Shown here piece after piece: positions 35,856 through 44,015 of a stretch of DNA of 64,000 bases (its first letter is position 1; each line of letters starts with the position of its first letter). The DNA is from Prevotella dentasini JCM 15908 (GTDB lineage Bacteria > Bacteroidota > Bacteroidia > Bacteroidales > Bacteroidaceae): contig NZ_BAKG01000007.1 in the NCBI RefSeq assembly GCF_000614065.1, forward strand, positions 1 through 64,000, in the 5' to 3' direction. The notes below the pieces were generated by a model, which was not told where the DNA came from, did no database searches, and saw only the letters and a program-made list of their open reading frames with translations. A program made the position numbers and the translations under genes.

Positions 35856-36425
35856 ATGAACATCGGCATCTACGGGGGAACATTCAACCCCATTCACAAC
35901 GGGCACATCGCCCTTGCAGAGACGTTTCTCGCTCAGGCAGGATTGGACGAGGTGTGGCTGATGGTCTCACCGCAAAACCCATTCAAGGTCAGCGACCGCC
36001 TATTGGATGACCGCCTACGCCTCGAAATGGCGCGGAAGGCACTTGCCGGGCAGTCTCGCATCGTAGCTTCCGACTATGAGTTCTCCCTCCCGAAACCATC
36101 CTACACTTGGGACACCTTACAACATCTGTCTGCCGACTATTCCCATCACCGCTTTACGCTTCTCATTGGAGGCGATAACTGGCAGTCGTTCGACCGTTGG
36201 TATCATTCCGAAGACATTCTTTCCCATTACCCGATTGTCGTTTTCCCGAGAAAGGACAACGATATTGACGAACGCTCGCTACCCCGCAGTGTGCGCCTGC
36301 TGAAGTCGGAGCTCATCAATGTCAGCAGTACCGAAATACGCGAAAGGGTAAAGAACGGCATGCCCGTCGCCGATTTAGTACCTCTGCCGATTGTCGCTGA
36401 AGTGCAGAGGCATTATTGCCCTTAG
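35856..36425 (+). CDS. nadD: Nicotinate-nucleotide adenylyltransferase
   Basis: NadD adenylates nicotinate mononucleotide to deamido-NAD in NAD synthesis. The 189-residue enzyme starts MNIGIYGGTFNPIHNGHIALAE, with the nucleotidyltransferase motif HNGH at 15-18. It ends with NVSSTEIRERVKNGMPVADLVP, the ISSTxIR-type motif. The open frame extends 36 codons upstream, but that part is unlike NadD. A 127-bp gap separates it from the methyltransferase gene. No terminator was seen directly downstream. Confidence 0.96.
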   Translation: MNIGIYGGTFNPIHNGHIALAETFLAQAGLDEVWLMVSPQNPFKVSDRLLDDRLRLEMARKALAGQSRIVASDYEFSLPKPSYTWDTLQHLSADYSHHRFTLLIGGDNWQSFDRWYHSEDILSHYPIVVFPRKDNDIDERSLPRSVRLLKSELINVSSTEIRERVKNGMPVADLVPLPIVAEVQRHYCP

Positions 36426-36584
36426 CCGTTCCCGTCTGGATGAAAGCCCGGCACCGCATGCGTCAGAAACAGATGCAACTATCCGGCACCAACGGACAGC
36501 ATGCAAAGGTTGGCTTTCCACTTACCCCATGGTTTATCCTCATCGGCAGATGCCACCTCACAATACATACCCACCCTTCATACC

Positions 36585-36763
36585 ATACAAAAGATGTCCA
36601 ACTGCTCACGCAGTCGGACATCGTGCCACTTAACTAAATAACTCAAAAAATTACTTGACTCAATTCGTACTGATCACTTTCTTCACGAAAGCACATCAAT
36701 ATTGTTTTTTTGACTATTAACTTACTAATAACTATTCTCTGTTAATCAAATAGTTTGAATTGA
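36585..36763 (-). ncRNA. Candidate small RNA with own promoter and terminator
   Basis: A consensus promoter on the minus strand (36770-36799) and a strong terminator define a transcript of about 180 nt. The terminator is GATGTCCaACTGC paired with GCAGTcGGACATC at 36593-36622, followed on the minus strand by TTTTGTAT. No open frame of useful length lies inside. Internal pairings include GATTAAC with GTTAAT and CTTTC-GTGAA-GAAAG. It lies between the convergent-facing nadD and helicase genes and is not antisense to either. It could be 6S-like RNA or a regulatory RNA. The class cannot be told by eye. Confidence 0.55.
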
Positions 36764-36769
36764 TGAGTG

Positions 36770-36799
36770 CAAAGGTAGTAACTTTCCTGATAAATACAA
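36770..36799 (-). promoter_or_regulatory. Promoter of the candidate small RNA
   Basis: On the minus strand TTG, 19 bp, then TACCTTTG fits the phylum consensus closely. No protein gene starts downstream on this strand for more than 3.5 kb (next is tsaB, which has its own promoter). Confidence 0.7.
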
Positions 36800-36856
36800 G
36801 CATCTTTCACTGAAAAAATGTTCTCATTACACTTTTTTAATTGTTTACGGCACACC

Positions 36857-39106
36857 TTACGGCAAAACAGACAAAATTATAAGCAAAAACTGAAACAAAG
36901 GACAATCCGCCTTGCCTGTAAAACATAATATACAGCTACCTTTCACCTTGCCGAAGCGGACGAAGCTCGCCAAAACAAGCGCAATATCGCCGTATGTAAC
37001 GTCGGCCGGACAGAGCATTTTGATAGGTTTCATTCCCTCCGTGCTGCCTACACCTTTTACGATACGGCGGATGAGTTCCGACTTCTGCCTGCCTATGAGT
37101 TCTTCAACCTTCATCTCACCTGTGCGGACGCGCTTTACAAAGTGGTTTTGTACCGTAGAGACATTCAGTCCCCGTTCCGCGGCAATCTCGGCAAACGACT
37201 TTCCCTGCCTGAAAAGCCGATAGCTGATTTCGTCCGTGCGCTCCTTCGGCACCTTGGCAGCCTTTGCCTTGCGTTCGCGACGGCGTTTCGGTGCATCTCC
37301 CTCGCCCATACTCGAAAGAATGGCATCCTGTTTCGCCTTCAGATAGCCGGCAACCGTAAAATCGGTCTCCGTCATGTCCTCCAGCAGATAGCGTTTGGCA
37401 AGATAGGCCTGCTGCAAGTCGGAAAAGGCATTGCCGTACCGCTTCATGCCCACCTTGTTTCCTGTCTCCAGCCCCTTGGTAAGATCAATGAGGCGGTCGA
37501 ACAGTTCGACAAGGCTGCTCTGAAAGTAGAGCGCACTCTTGCGTACGCGTGCGATGAACTCCTCACCGTGCAGGTCGGCCTCAGGCAGGCTTCCGATAAC
37601 GCGAATCCATTTGTCTGCCACCGCCACAATACGCGTGTCAAGGTCGGACAGGGTCATCTTGTGCAGGGCGTTCACCTTGGGATACTTGTAGAAAAACTCC
37701 GAGAGCACGCGGAAGAGCGCGGCCTCCAGCCGCTGAAGCTCTGCAAAGCTGAACATATCCATGAGCAGACTGCGGTAGTAGGTCTCCTTCAGCGTCGGCA
37801 AACTCTCTATGCTTCGGTTCGTCCGCTCCGCCTGCCCGTCCATATAGTTGCGCACGCGGTTGTCGTTGATGATGGCTTCCTGCACGACGGGCGTGGCGAG
37901 CACAAGTCCTTCCAAGCTGCGGCAGCGGCTCAGAGCCACATAGACCTGTCCCGAGGCAAAAGCCGACTGCGCATCGATGATGGCATGCTCGAAGGTCAGT
38001 CCCTGACTCTTGTGTATCGTTATTGCCCATGCCAACCGCAGAGGGTACTGCCTGAACGTGCCCTGCACCTCAGATTCAATCTGCCGCGTCTTCTCGTTGA
38101 GCGTGTATTTCGTATTCTCCCACACGTTGGGCGCGACGTCTATCTCCTCCATGTCGTCAGGGCAGAGCACATGGATATGCTCGTCGTCCACGTAGGTTAC
38201 GTGCCCTATCTTTCCATTGTAGTACTTTCCGTTGCTGTCGTTGTGGATGAACATCACCTGCGCGCCCACCTTGAGCGTCAGCTGATAGTCGGCAGGATAG
38301 TTGTAGTCGGGAAACTGCCCGTCGGTCTCGGCCGTATAGGTGCAGCTTCTGCCTCCGAGGGCGTGCAGACGGTCCTGATTGTAGCTGTCGGCCATGCGGT
38401 TGTGCGTCGTCAGGCGGATATAGTCGCTTCCCGTTTCGGGACAGAAGCCTGGCCGGTACCTCGCGTTGAGCATCGCAAGGTCGCCGACCGTCGCATGGCC
38501 GTCGCGGATATGGTTCAGGATAGTGATGAAGCTGTCGTCGTGCTGACGGTAGACTCTCGTAAGTTCTATCGTTACATAATCGATGCTGCGGAGGGCACGG
38601 GAGCTGAAGAAGTAGGGTGTCTCATAATAACGCTGAAGCAGCGGCTCCTCGTCGGGGGTAACGACAGGCGTCAGCTGTTGCAAGTCGCCAATCATAATGA
38701 GCTGCACGCCGCCAAAAGGCTTGTCATGCTCGCGGAAGCGTCGCAGTACGGAGTCGATGGCATCCAAGGTATCGGAACGCACCATACTTATCTCGTCGAT
38801 AATCAGAAGGTCGAGCGTGCGGATGATTTTCCGCTTCTCCTTGCTGAAGTCGAAGCGTGTCTTCACCTGCGTCTCGGGCACAAAGGGTGCAAGGGGCAGC
38901 TGGAAGAAGGAGTGAATCGTTACGCCCCCGGCATTGATGGCCGCCACGCCCGTAGGGGCCACTACCACCATCCGCTTGCTGCTGTGCTCCCTGACGGTAC
39001 GCAGGAATGTGGTCTTGCCCGTCCCGGCCTTGCCGGTCAGGAAGACGCTCATCCCCGTATGCTCTACAAATTCCCACGCATTGCGCAGCTCCTGATTCTT
39101 CTCCAT
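36857..39106 (-). CDS. PIF1-like AAA ATPase/helicase with C-terminal HTH domain
   Basis: The 749-residue protein is an SF1B-type DNA helicase. The Walker A motif GKAGTGKTT lies at about 25-33, Walker B LIIDEISMVRSD at about 91-102, and the GDLQQL motif at about 140. Helicase motif V/VI-like segments are AITIHKSQGLTFEHAIID and VYVALSRCRSLEGL. The C-terminal third holds a helix-turn-helix (SFAEIAAERGLNVSTVQNHFVKRV, about 634-657), a tail seen on Bacteroidetes PIF1-like proteins and RecQ relatives. The start at MEKNQELRNAW is chosen because the promoter lies at 39142-39172, so the longer frame would begin upstream of the transcript. Confidence 0.9.
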   Translation of the reverse strand: MEKNQELRNAWEFVEHTGMSVFLTGKAGTGKTTFLRTVREHSSKRMVVVAPTGVAAINAGGVTIHSFFQLPLAPFVPETQVKTRFDFSKEKRKIIRTLDLLIIDEISMVRSDTLDAIDSVLRRFREHDKPFGGVQLIMIGDLQQLTPVVTPDEEPLLQRYYETPYFFSSRALRSIDYVTIELTRVYRQHDDSFITILNHIRDGHATVGDLAMLNARYRPGFCPETGSDYIRLTTHNRMADSYNQDRLHALGGRSCTYTAETDGQFPDYNYPADYQLTLKVGAQVMFIHNDSNGKYYNGKIGHVTYVDDEHIHVLCPDDMEEIDVAPNVWENTKYTLNEKTRQIESEVQGTFRQYPLRLAWAITIHKSQGLTFEHAIIDAQSAFASGQVYVALSRCRSLEGLVLATPVVQEAIINDNRVRNYMDGQAERTNRSIESLPTLKETYYRSLLMDMFSFAELQRLEAALFRVLSEFFYKYPKVNALHKMTLSDLDTRIVAVADKWIRVIGSLPEADLHGEEFIARVRKSALYFQSSLVELFDRLIDLTKGLETGNKVGMKRYGNAFSDLQQAYLAKRYLLEDMTETDFTVAGYLKAKQDAILSSMGEGDAPKRRRERKAKAAKVPKERTDEISYRLFRQGKSFAEIAAERGLNVSTVQNHFVKRVRTGEMKVEELIGRQKSELIRRIVKGVGSTEGMKPIKMLCPADVTYGDIALVLASFVRFGKVKGSCILCFTGKADCPLFQFLLIILSVLP

Positions 39107-39141
39107 TCTGCTATATCGTTTATATTGGCCTAAAACAAAGG

Positions 39142-39172
39142 CAAAATTACTGAAAAAAGCCGAGACGGCAAA
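39142..39172 (-). promoter_or_regulatory. Promoter of the helicase gene
   Basis: On the minus strand TTTG, 19 bp, then TAATTTTG ends 36 bp before the helicase ATG at 39106. Confidence 0.7.
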
Positions 39173-39260
39173 GGGCACGAAACAAAACGTTGACGAACAT
39201 CAACCGTCTTGACGCATCGCAATAAAGCAGCGAATATACGGCGATTCTCCCTCCATAGTC

Positions 39261-39291
39261 TTGCACACGAACAATTATAGCCTTACCTTTG
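39261..39291 (+). promoter_or_regulatory. Promoter of the 27-codon mini-gene
   Basis: TTG, 20 bp, then TACCTTTG is a close consensus match. The predicted leader before the ATG is about 65 nt. Confidence 0.75.
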
Positions 39292-39361
39292 CACTGCAAT
39301 TAAGATTTAGGATAACATTAGGAACAGGAGACAAACGGTCTCCATTAAAGGTAAAGAAAAG

Positions 39362-39445
39362 ATGATGACATTGGTATTAGTAGTAGCTGTAGTAGCAGCG
39401 GCAATAGCACAGGCAATAAACGTCAACAACAAGCTGACCGCCTGA
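39362..39445 (+). CDS. 27-residue hydrophobic small protein
   Basis: The predicted peptide starts MMTLVLVVAVVAAAIAQA and ends INVNNKLTA. Residues 3-19 are almost all hydrophobic (L, V, A, I), enough for one short membrane helix, followed by a polar tail. It is flanked by a strong promoter and a terminator 35 bp past the stop, so it forms its own transcription unit of about 220 nt. An A/G-rich stretch (GGTAAAGAAAAG) precedes the ATG. It may be a small membrane protein, a type I toxin-like peptide, or a chance frame within a small RNA. I recognise no family. Confidence 0.5.
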   Translation: MMTLVLVVAVVAAAIAQAINVNNKLTA

Positions 39446-39480
39446 CCTTGAGAAAAGAACAGGAACAATTTGAGAGATAG

Positions 39481-39524
39481 AATCCCGGCTTCATCCGTAT
39501 CGGATAGAACCGGGATTTATTTTC
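39481..39524 (+). terminator. Terminator of the mini-gene
   Basis: AATCCCGG pairs with CCGGGATT, with an inner ATCCG-TAT-CGGAT hairpin, followed by TATTTT. It is a strong intrinsic terminator. Confidence 0.75.
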
Positions 39525-39689
39525 GGGAAACGGGCAGCCTCACGCTGACAAATATTCCAAAAAGAACTTTACAAAATATCACTAAGACAATAACAAATAT
39601 TTACGAATACGGCATGACTCTTTGGGGCAAATAATCACGCAAAGGGAAGCATACGGCTCTATTCGGCATTGCTCTCCTTACCCATAAAC

Positions 39690-39735
39690 AGAAAAAGACG
39701 AGCCGACTCCCGCAACACATCAGTTGCCGGCTCGC
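39690..39735 (-). terminator. Minus-strand hairpin terminator
   Basis: On the minus strand CGAGCCG and CGGCTCG pair around an inner GCAAC/GTTGC arm, followed by TCTTTTTCTG. It may end transcripts running from the AraC gene (stop at 40242). A TATCTTTG box lies just upstream at 39747-39754, which would give a transcript of only about 45 nt. Confidence 0.5.
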
Positions 39736-39944
39736 TATGTGGAAGGCAAAGATATATCCTTACCATCATCATAACGATTATACCGACGACCGAACAGACA
39801 ATAAACGGCTGTCCCGGCAAACGGTCAGCAGAACAGAAATGTAAATAAAAACAACAGAAAAACAGGCTCTTGAAAACAGGGCAAACAGAAACGAAATCGC
39901 ACCCAAGACACTATGATGACACGCGCAAGGACAAACTGAGAAAC

Positions 39945-40003
39945 GAAACGGGCACTTTCGTTCGGTCAAAAAGCATTATTGACCACACGAAAGTGCCCGT
40001 TTC
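39945..40003. repeat. GGCACTTTCG-family perfect inverted repeat
   Basis: GAAACGGGCACTTTCGT and ACGAAAGTGCCCGTTTC form a perfect 17-bp stem. A second GGTCA/TGACC stem lies inside it. This is the most complete copy of the family seen at 6.9, 17.7 and 26.6 kb. Confidence 0.7.
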
Positions 40004-40241
40004 ATCGAACAAAAATAGTAGTATCGCGACGCGTTTCCGACTTCAAAAAAACGCGAAAACATCGTATTCATTCATCAACGGGGAACCATACAAAAGGTGG
40101 CAAAAAGCAACCGCCTGACAATCAAGCCACTATAGAACTGCCATATTTTGCATATTCAGAAGCGAAGTCGTACCTGATGGATTTTAAGCCAGCCATAACG
40201 ACACCTTTGTAAAGAAAATTCTAAATTTTCAAAACCGCAAT

Positions 40242-41120
40242 TTATCCCCTTTCCTTCCTGTACTGCGTAGGACTGACACCGACCTTGTCCTTGAAGAACT
40301 TGCCAAGGAAGCTCTGCGAGGGGAAATTGATGGCTTGGGAAATCTCCTTGATGCTCATGTCGCTGTTGCGGAGCATGGTACGTATTTCGAGCACGATGTA
40401 ATAGTCTATCCAGTCGCTCGGTGTCCGCTTGCTGATGCTGCGGATAGTCTGCGACAGATATTTATGAGTGATGCAAAGCTCGTCTGCATACCAGCTGACA
40501 CGCCTCTCGGTGCGGAAATTCTTCTCTACCAGCTTTATAAAATCTGCAAAAATAGCCTCACCCCGGGGTCTCCCGTTATCTTCCTTCTCCCGCTGCTGAA
40601 CCCGGTAGATGATATTGCTCATATCATAAATAAGCACCTTGAGAATGGTGCAGACCAGTTCGCGGCGGAAACGGTGCCCAGTGTCGAGTATCTTGCGCTT
40701 GATTTGAACGACATAGTTAAGAATTTCCTTCGTCTCAAAGCTGTTGAGATGGAACACGGGATGGGTACGGGCAAAGAGAAACAGGGCAGACAAGCCCTGA
40801 ATACCCATGACTATGTCCTGAAAGAAGTCCGTGGAAATCATCCACGCCACCCCCTCGCAATCGGGCGACAGATTATAGTCGCCGACCACCTGCCCCTCGC
40901 TGACGATGATAATGTCGCCCGGCCCTACCTCGTGGAGCTTCGTATCGACCGTATATTCTATCTTTCCTGCCGTGCAGATGGCCAGAAGCAGGCAGGTGGT
41001 ACGGGCCGACTCGTCGGGGAAGGGCAGCTCCCCCACCCTGTCGAAAAGCAGAAAGTCCTTGTCGAGGTAGTAGCCCCCCGTATATTGTGTCAGCGTCTGG
41101 TCAATGCTGATTTCTCTCAT
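40242..41120 (-). CDS. AraC family transcriptional regulator
   Basis: The 292-residue protein has an N-terminal cupin-like sensing domain (about 20-130, with VDTKLHEVGPGDIIIVSEGQVV). The C-terminal AraC/XylS double helix-turn-helix (about 195-290) includes YADELCITHKYLSQTIRSISKRTPSDWIDYY and INFPSQSFLGKFFKDKVGVSPTQYRKER. Such proteins bind DNA as one-component regulators of nearby or distant genes. No catabolic operon is adjacent, so the target and ligand cannot be inferred. It stands alone, downstream of gyrB on the same strand. Confidence 0.9.
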   Translation of the reverse strand: MREISIDQTLTQYTGGYYLDKDFLLFDRVGELPFPDESARTTCLLLAICTAGKIEYTVDTKLHEVGPGDIIIVSEGQVVGDYNLSPDCEGVAWMISTDFFQDIVMGIQGLSALFLFARTHPVFHLNSFETKEILNYVVQIKRKILDTGHRFRRELVCTILKVLIYDMSNIIYRVQQREKEDNGRPRGEAIFADFIKLVEKNFRTERRVSWYADELCITHKYLSQTIRSISKRTPSDWIDYYIVLEIRTMLRNSDMSIKEISQAINFPSQSFLGKFFKDKVGVSPTQYRKERG

Positions 41121-41200
41121 TGTATAATCCGATTGATTGTTCTTGCGTCATATCCGGCAGAATACGAATCTGCCTGCCGGTTGTTCTCGCGTTAACGGCA

Positions 41201-41239
41201 ATCCCCTCCGACAGCTTGTTTAGGGCCGGCGGAGGGGAT
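41201..41239 (-). terminator. Hairpin downstream of gyrB
   Basis: A 10-bp stem ATCCCCTCCG/CGGAGGGGAT lies about 50 bp past the gyrB stop and before the AraC gene. No strong T-tract follows on the minus strand, so its strength as a terminator is uncertain. Confidence 0.5.
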
Positions 41240-41286
41240 GGATGTATAGTTATTTGTCCTTAGCCCTGAAAGGACAGAGCTTCATG

Positions 41287-43260
41287 TTAGGCGTCGATGT
41301 TGGCGTAGGTGGCGTTCTTCTCAATGAAGTCGCGGCGCGGCTCTACGTCGTCGCCCATCAGCATGGAGAAGATTTCGTCGGCCTCGGCAGCGTTCTCTAT
41401 GTTGACCTGCTTCAGCAGACGGGTCTTCGGGTCCATGGTGGTTTCCCAAAGCTGCTCTGCGTTCATCTCTCCAAGACCCTTGTAACGCTGGGTGTGTACG
41501 GCCTTGCCGTCTTCCACGCCGTTGGCGTACTTGTCAATGAACCTCTGCCGCTGCTGTTCGGTATAGCAATACTCACTGATTTTCTTATAGGTACACTTGT
41601 AGAGCGGCGGCGTAGCAATGTATAGGTGCCCCTCCTCTATGACCTTCGGCATATAGCGGTAGAAGAGCGTCATAATAAGAGTGTCGATGTGAGAGCCGTC
41701 GACGTCGGCATCGGTCATTATAATAATCTTGTCGTAGCGGAGCTTGTCGGTATTTGCTTCAAAGTCGTCTTCACCGTCAACACCAAAGCGCACCCCGATG
41801 GACTGAATGATGTTCATAACCGACTCAGCCTCGAAGACACGATGACGCTGCACCTTCTCCACGTTCAGTATCTTACCGCGCAGCGGCAGGATTGCCTGCG
41901 TGTATCGGTCGCGCCCCTGCTTGGCAGAGCCACCGGCCGAATCGCCCTCGACGAGGAAGATTTCACAGTCTTTCGGGTCTTTCTTCGAGCAGTCGGCGAG
42001 CTTGCCGGGAAGTCCGCCGCCCGTCATTACGTTCTTGCGCTGCACGCTCTCACGGGCATTACGGGCTGCGATACGGGCCGTGGCAGCGAGTATCACCTTG
42101 TTGCAAATCTGCTTGGCTTCGTTCGGGTGCTCTTCGAGATAGTTGGACAGGGCTTCGCCCACAGCCTGCTGCACGGCACCGGAAACTTCGCTGTTGCCGA
42201 GCTTCGTCTTCGTCTGACCCTCAAACTGCGGCTCGGCTACCTTGATGGAGATAACTGCCGTCAGACCTTCGCGGAAGTCTTCGCCGGCAATCTCAATCTT
42301 TGCCTTTTCTATCTGCTTCGAGATGGCAGGGTCGGCATCGGCGTATGCCTTCAGCGTCCGGGTGAGGGCTGCACGGAAACCCGTCAGGTGGGTACCGCCC
42401 TCTATGGTATTGATGTTGTTGACATAGGAATGAATGTTCTCCGTATAGTCGGTATTGTACATCACCGCTACCTCTATAGGAATATTCTGCTTCTCGGTCT
42501 TGAGATAGATAACGTCGTCGAAAAGATGCTGACGATGCCGGTCGACATAGCGGACAAACTCCTTCAGGCCATCCTTGGCGTGGAAAACCTCCGTGCGTGT
42601 CTTGCCTGTCTCCGGGTCTGGACGAAGGTCGGTGAGCGTGATTCTGATTCCGGCATTTAGATAAGCCAGCTCGCGCATGCGCCGGGCCACGATGTCCCAC
42701 AGGAAGACCGTAGTGGTGAAGATGCCCCCGTCGGGCCAGAACTGCTGACGGGTACCCGTTTTTTCGGTCGCGCCTATCACCTTCACAGGATAGAGCGGCT
42801 TTCCTTTCTCGTATTCCTGCTGGTAGATTTTGCCATCGCGGAAAACCTGCGACTTCATGTGGGCAGAGAGCGCATTGACACAACTGACACCTACGCCGTG
42901 CAGACCACCGCTGACCTTATAGGAACCTTTGTCGAACTTACCACCGGCATGCAGCACGGTCATTACGACTTCAAGCGCACTCTTATGCAGCTTCTTGTGC
43001 TCATCGACAGGTATACCACGCCCGTCGTCCTCGACGGTTATGGAGTTGTCTTCGTTGATAGTTACCTCTATGTTCTGGCAAAAACCAGCCATCGCCTCGT
43101 CGATAGAGTTGTCTACCGTTTCGTTGATGAGATGATGAAGTCCTTTTTCACTAATATCGCCAATATACATTGCCGGGCGTTTGCGCACAGCCTCAAGTCC
43201 CTCAAGAACCTGAATGTTACTGGCGGAGTAGTTACTCTCGTTTTCTTGAATATCTGCCAT
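41287..43260 (-). CDS. gyrB: DNA gyrase subunit B
   Basis: GyrB is the ATPase subunit of the A2B2 gyrase that introduces negative supercoils. The 657-residue product has the GHKL ATPase start (YSASNIQVLEGLEAVRKRPAMYIGD, about 11-35). ATP-site motifs DNSIDEAMAG and DDGRGIPVDEH follow, then GGLHGVGVSCVNALS (about 117-131), the TOPRIM motif VEGDSAGGSAKQGRDR (about 420-435) and the C-terminal QRYKGLGEMNAEQLWETTMDP. The frame is intact, 657 residues being a normal short-type GyrB. The leader from the promoter is about 90 nt. Confidence 0.97.
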   Translation of the reverse strand: MADIQENESNYSASNIQVLEGLEAVRKRPAMYIGDISEKGLHHLINETVDNSIDEAMAGFCQNIEVTINEDNSITVEDDGRGIPVDEHKKLHKSALEVVMTVLHAGGKFDKGSYKVSGGLHGVGVSCVNALSAHMKSQVFRDGKIYQQEYEKGKPLYPVKVIGATEKTGTRQQFWPDGGIFTTTVFLWDIVARRMRELAYLNAGIRITLTDLRPDPETGKTRTEVFHAKDGLKEFVRYVDRHRQHLFDDVIYLKTEKQNIPIEVAVMYNTDYTENIHSYVNNINTIEGGTHLTGFRAALTRTLKAYADADPAISKQIEKAKIEIAGEDFREGLTAVISIKVAEPQFEGQTKTKLGNSEVSGAVQQAVGEALSNYLEEHPNEAKQICNKVILAATARIAARNARESVQRKNVMTGGGLPGKLADCSKKDPKDCEIFLVEGDSAGGSAKQGRDRYTQAILPLRGKILNVEKVQRHRVFEAESVMNIIQSIGVRFGVDGEDDFEANTDKLRYDKIIIMTDADVDGSHIDTLIMTLFYRYMPKVIEEGHLYIATPPLYKCTYKKISEYCYTEQQRQRFIDKYANGVEDGKAVHTQRYKGLGEMNAEQLWETTMDPKTRLLKQVNIENAAEADEIFSMLMGDDVEPRRDFIEKNATYANIDA

Positions 43261-43352
43261 TCTTAGTTAGATTGTTCTGAAATTTTTGCAGACACGGCAC
43301 AAGTGCATTCTCCGAGGCTTCGGAGTCCGTTCCCGAGCGCGCCTATATTTTG

Positions 43353-43360
43353 CAAAGATA
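43353..43360 (-). promoter_or_regulatory. -7 box of the gyrB promoter
   Basis: The minus strand reads TATCTTTG, matching TAnnTTTG, 93 bp before the gyrB start. The -33 element is weak. Confidence 0.5.
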
Positions 43361-43402
43361 CGAAAAATACCGCATACAGGGAAAGAAATAGGGTCAAAAA
43401 AT

Positions 43403-43445
43403 ACTTAAAAAGAAAGGGTTGCAACCCTATGGATTGCAACCCTTT
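43403..43445 (-). terminator. Terminator after rpsT
   Basis: AAAGGGTTGCAA pairs perfectly with TTGCAACCCTTT (12-bp stem), followed on the minus strand by CTTTCTTTTTAAG. It lies 34 bp past the rpsT stop and separates rpsT from gyrB. Confidence 0.85.
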
Positions 43446-43478
43446 ATATCATTTTAGCTATGATTTCTCCTAATTGCC

Positions 43479-43733
43479 TTAGCCCAATGCAGCAATATGC
43501 TTGCAAAGGCCCGACTTCAGGTTAGCCGCCTTGTTCTTGTGAATAATGTTTGTCTTAGCCAACTTATCCAACATCTTCTGAACCGAAGGATAAAGCTTGA
43601 CAGCCTCTTCCTTGTCAGTAAGCGCACGCAACTTGCGCACAGCGTTACGCATTGTCTTTGCGTAATACTTATTATGCAGCGTCTTAACCTTGTCTTGACG
43701 GATTCTCTTAAGTGATGATTTGTGATTTGCCAT
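43479..43733 (-). CDS. rpsT: 30S ribosomal protein S20
   Basis: S20 is a primary 16S rRNA-binding protein of the small subunit. The 84-residue basic protein opens [26 protein letters not shown] and has the family helical pattern ending [16 protein letters not shown]. It is the standard length for this phylum. It lies 30 bp downstream of tRNA-Glu and is probably transcribed with it. Confidence 0.96.
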   Translation of the reverse strand: MANHKSSLKRIRQDKVKTLHNKYYAKTMRNAVRKLRALTDKEEAVKLYPSVQKMLDKLAKTNIIHKNKAANLKSGLCKHIAALG

Positions 43734-43763
43734 CTTTAAGTTTCTTCTTTTTTATTTTGTTAG

Positions 43764-43835
43764 TAGTCCCTAGCAGAGTCGAACTGCTCTTTAGAGAATG
43801 AAAATCTCTCGTCCTAACCGATAGACGAAGGGACC
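43764..43835 (-). tRNA. tRNA-Glu (anticodon UUC)
   Basis: The minus strand folds as a tRNA. The acceptor GGTCCCT pairs with AGGGACT (one G-T pair), followed by discriminator A. The anticodon stem GAGA/TCTC holds the loop TTTTCAT with anticodon TTC. The T arm contains GTTCGACTC. CCA is not encoded. It precedes rpsT under a clear promoter. Confidence 0.95.
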
Positions 43836-43855
43836 ATAGTCGCATTTTGCGGGTG

Positions 43856-43887
43856 CAAAGGTAACCCTTTTATTCTATCCCACCAAA
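43856..43887 (-). promoter_or_regulatory. Promoter of tRNA-Glu/rpsT
   Basis: On the minus strand TTTG, 20 bp, then TACCTTTG lies about 20 bp before the tRNA 5' end. Close consensus match. Confidence 0.75.
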
Positions 43888-43925
43888 TATTCTTGAATAT
43901 TTTTTCTCCAGACCCTTTATTTTTG

Positions 43926-43933
43926 TATCTTTG
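43926..43933 (+). promoter_or_regulatory. -7 box of the recO promoter
   Basis: TATCTTTG matches TAnnTTTG and points away from the tRNA promoter. The leader before the recO ATG is about 80 nt. No clear -33 TTG at the right distance. Confidence 0.55.
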
Positions 43934-44015
43934 TATCATTATCTTCACCCAGTGGTCCCGATTGCACTCGCAAAGGCTGCAATCGCCGCTGCACGCCATC
44001 AATGCGCACCATTAT

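Larger units (their letters stand above)
39525..40241. other. Intergenic region between the mini-gene and the AraC gene
   Basis: About 700 bp hold no supported gene. The visible features are a minus-strand hairpin terminator near 39697-39735 and a repeat hairpin at 39945-40003. Short frames across the repeat (for example 39778-39969) are not credible proteins. Confidence 0.45.

Noticed and set aside
36391..36637. Short plus-strand frames after nadD
   Set aside because: They overlap the nadD end and the small-RNA terminator and show no protein-like composition.
37142..39133. Open frame of 663 codons on the plus strand across the helicase gene
   Set aside because: It is an antisense shadow in GC-rich coding sequence. 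The minus-strand frame has clear Walker motifs.
39778..40212. Short frames across the 39.9-kb repeat
   Set aside because: They are built from the inverted repeat and spacer sequence, with no plausible start or conservation signal.
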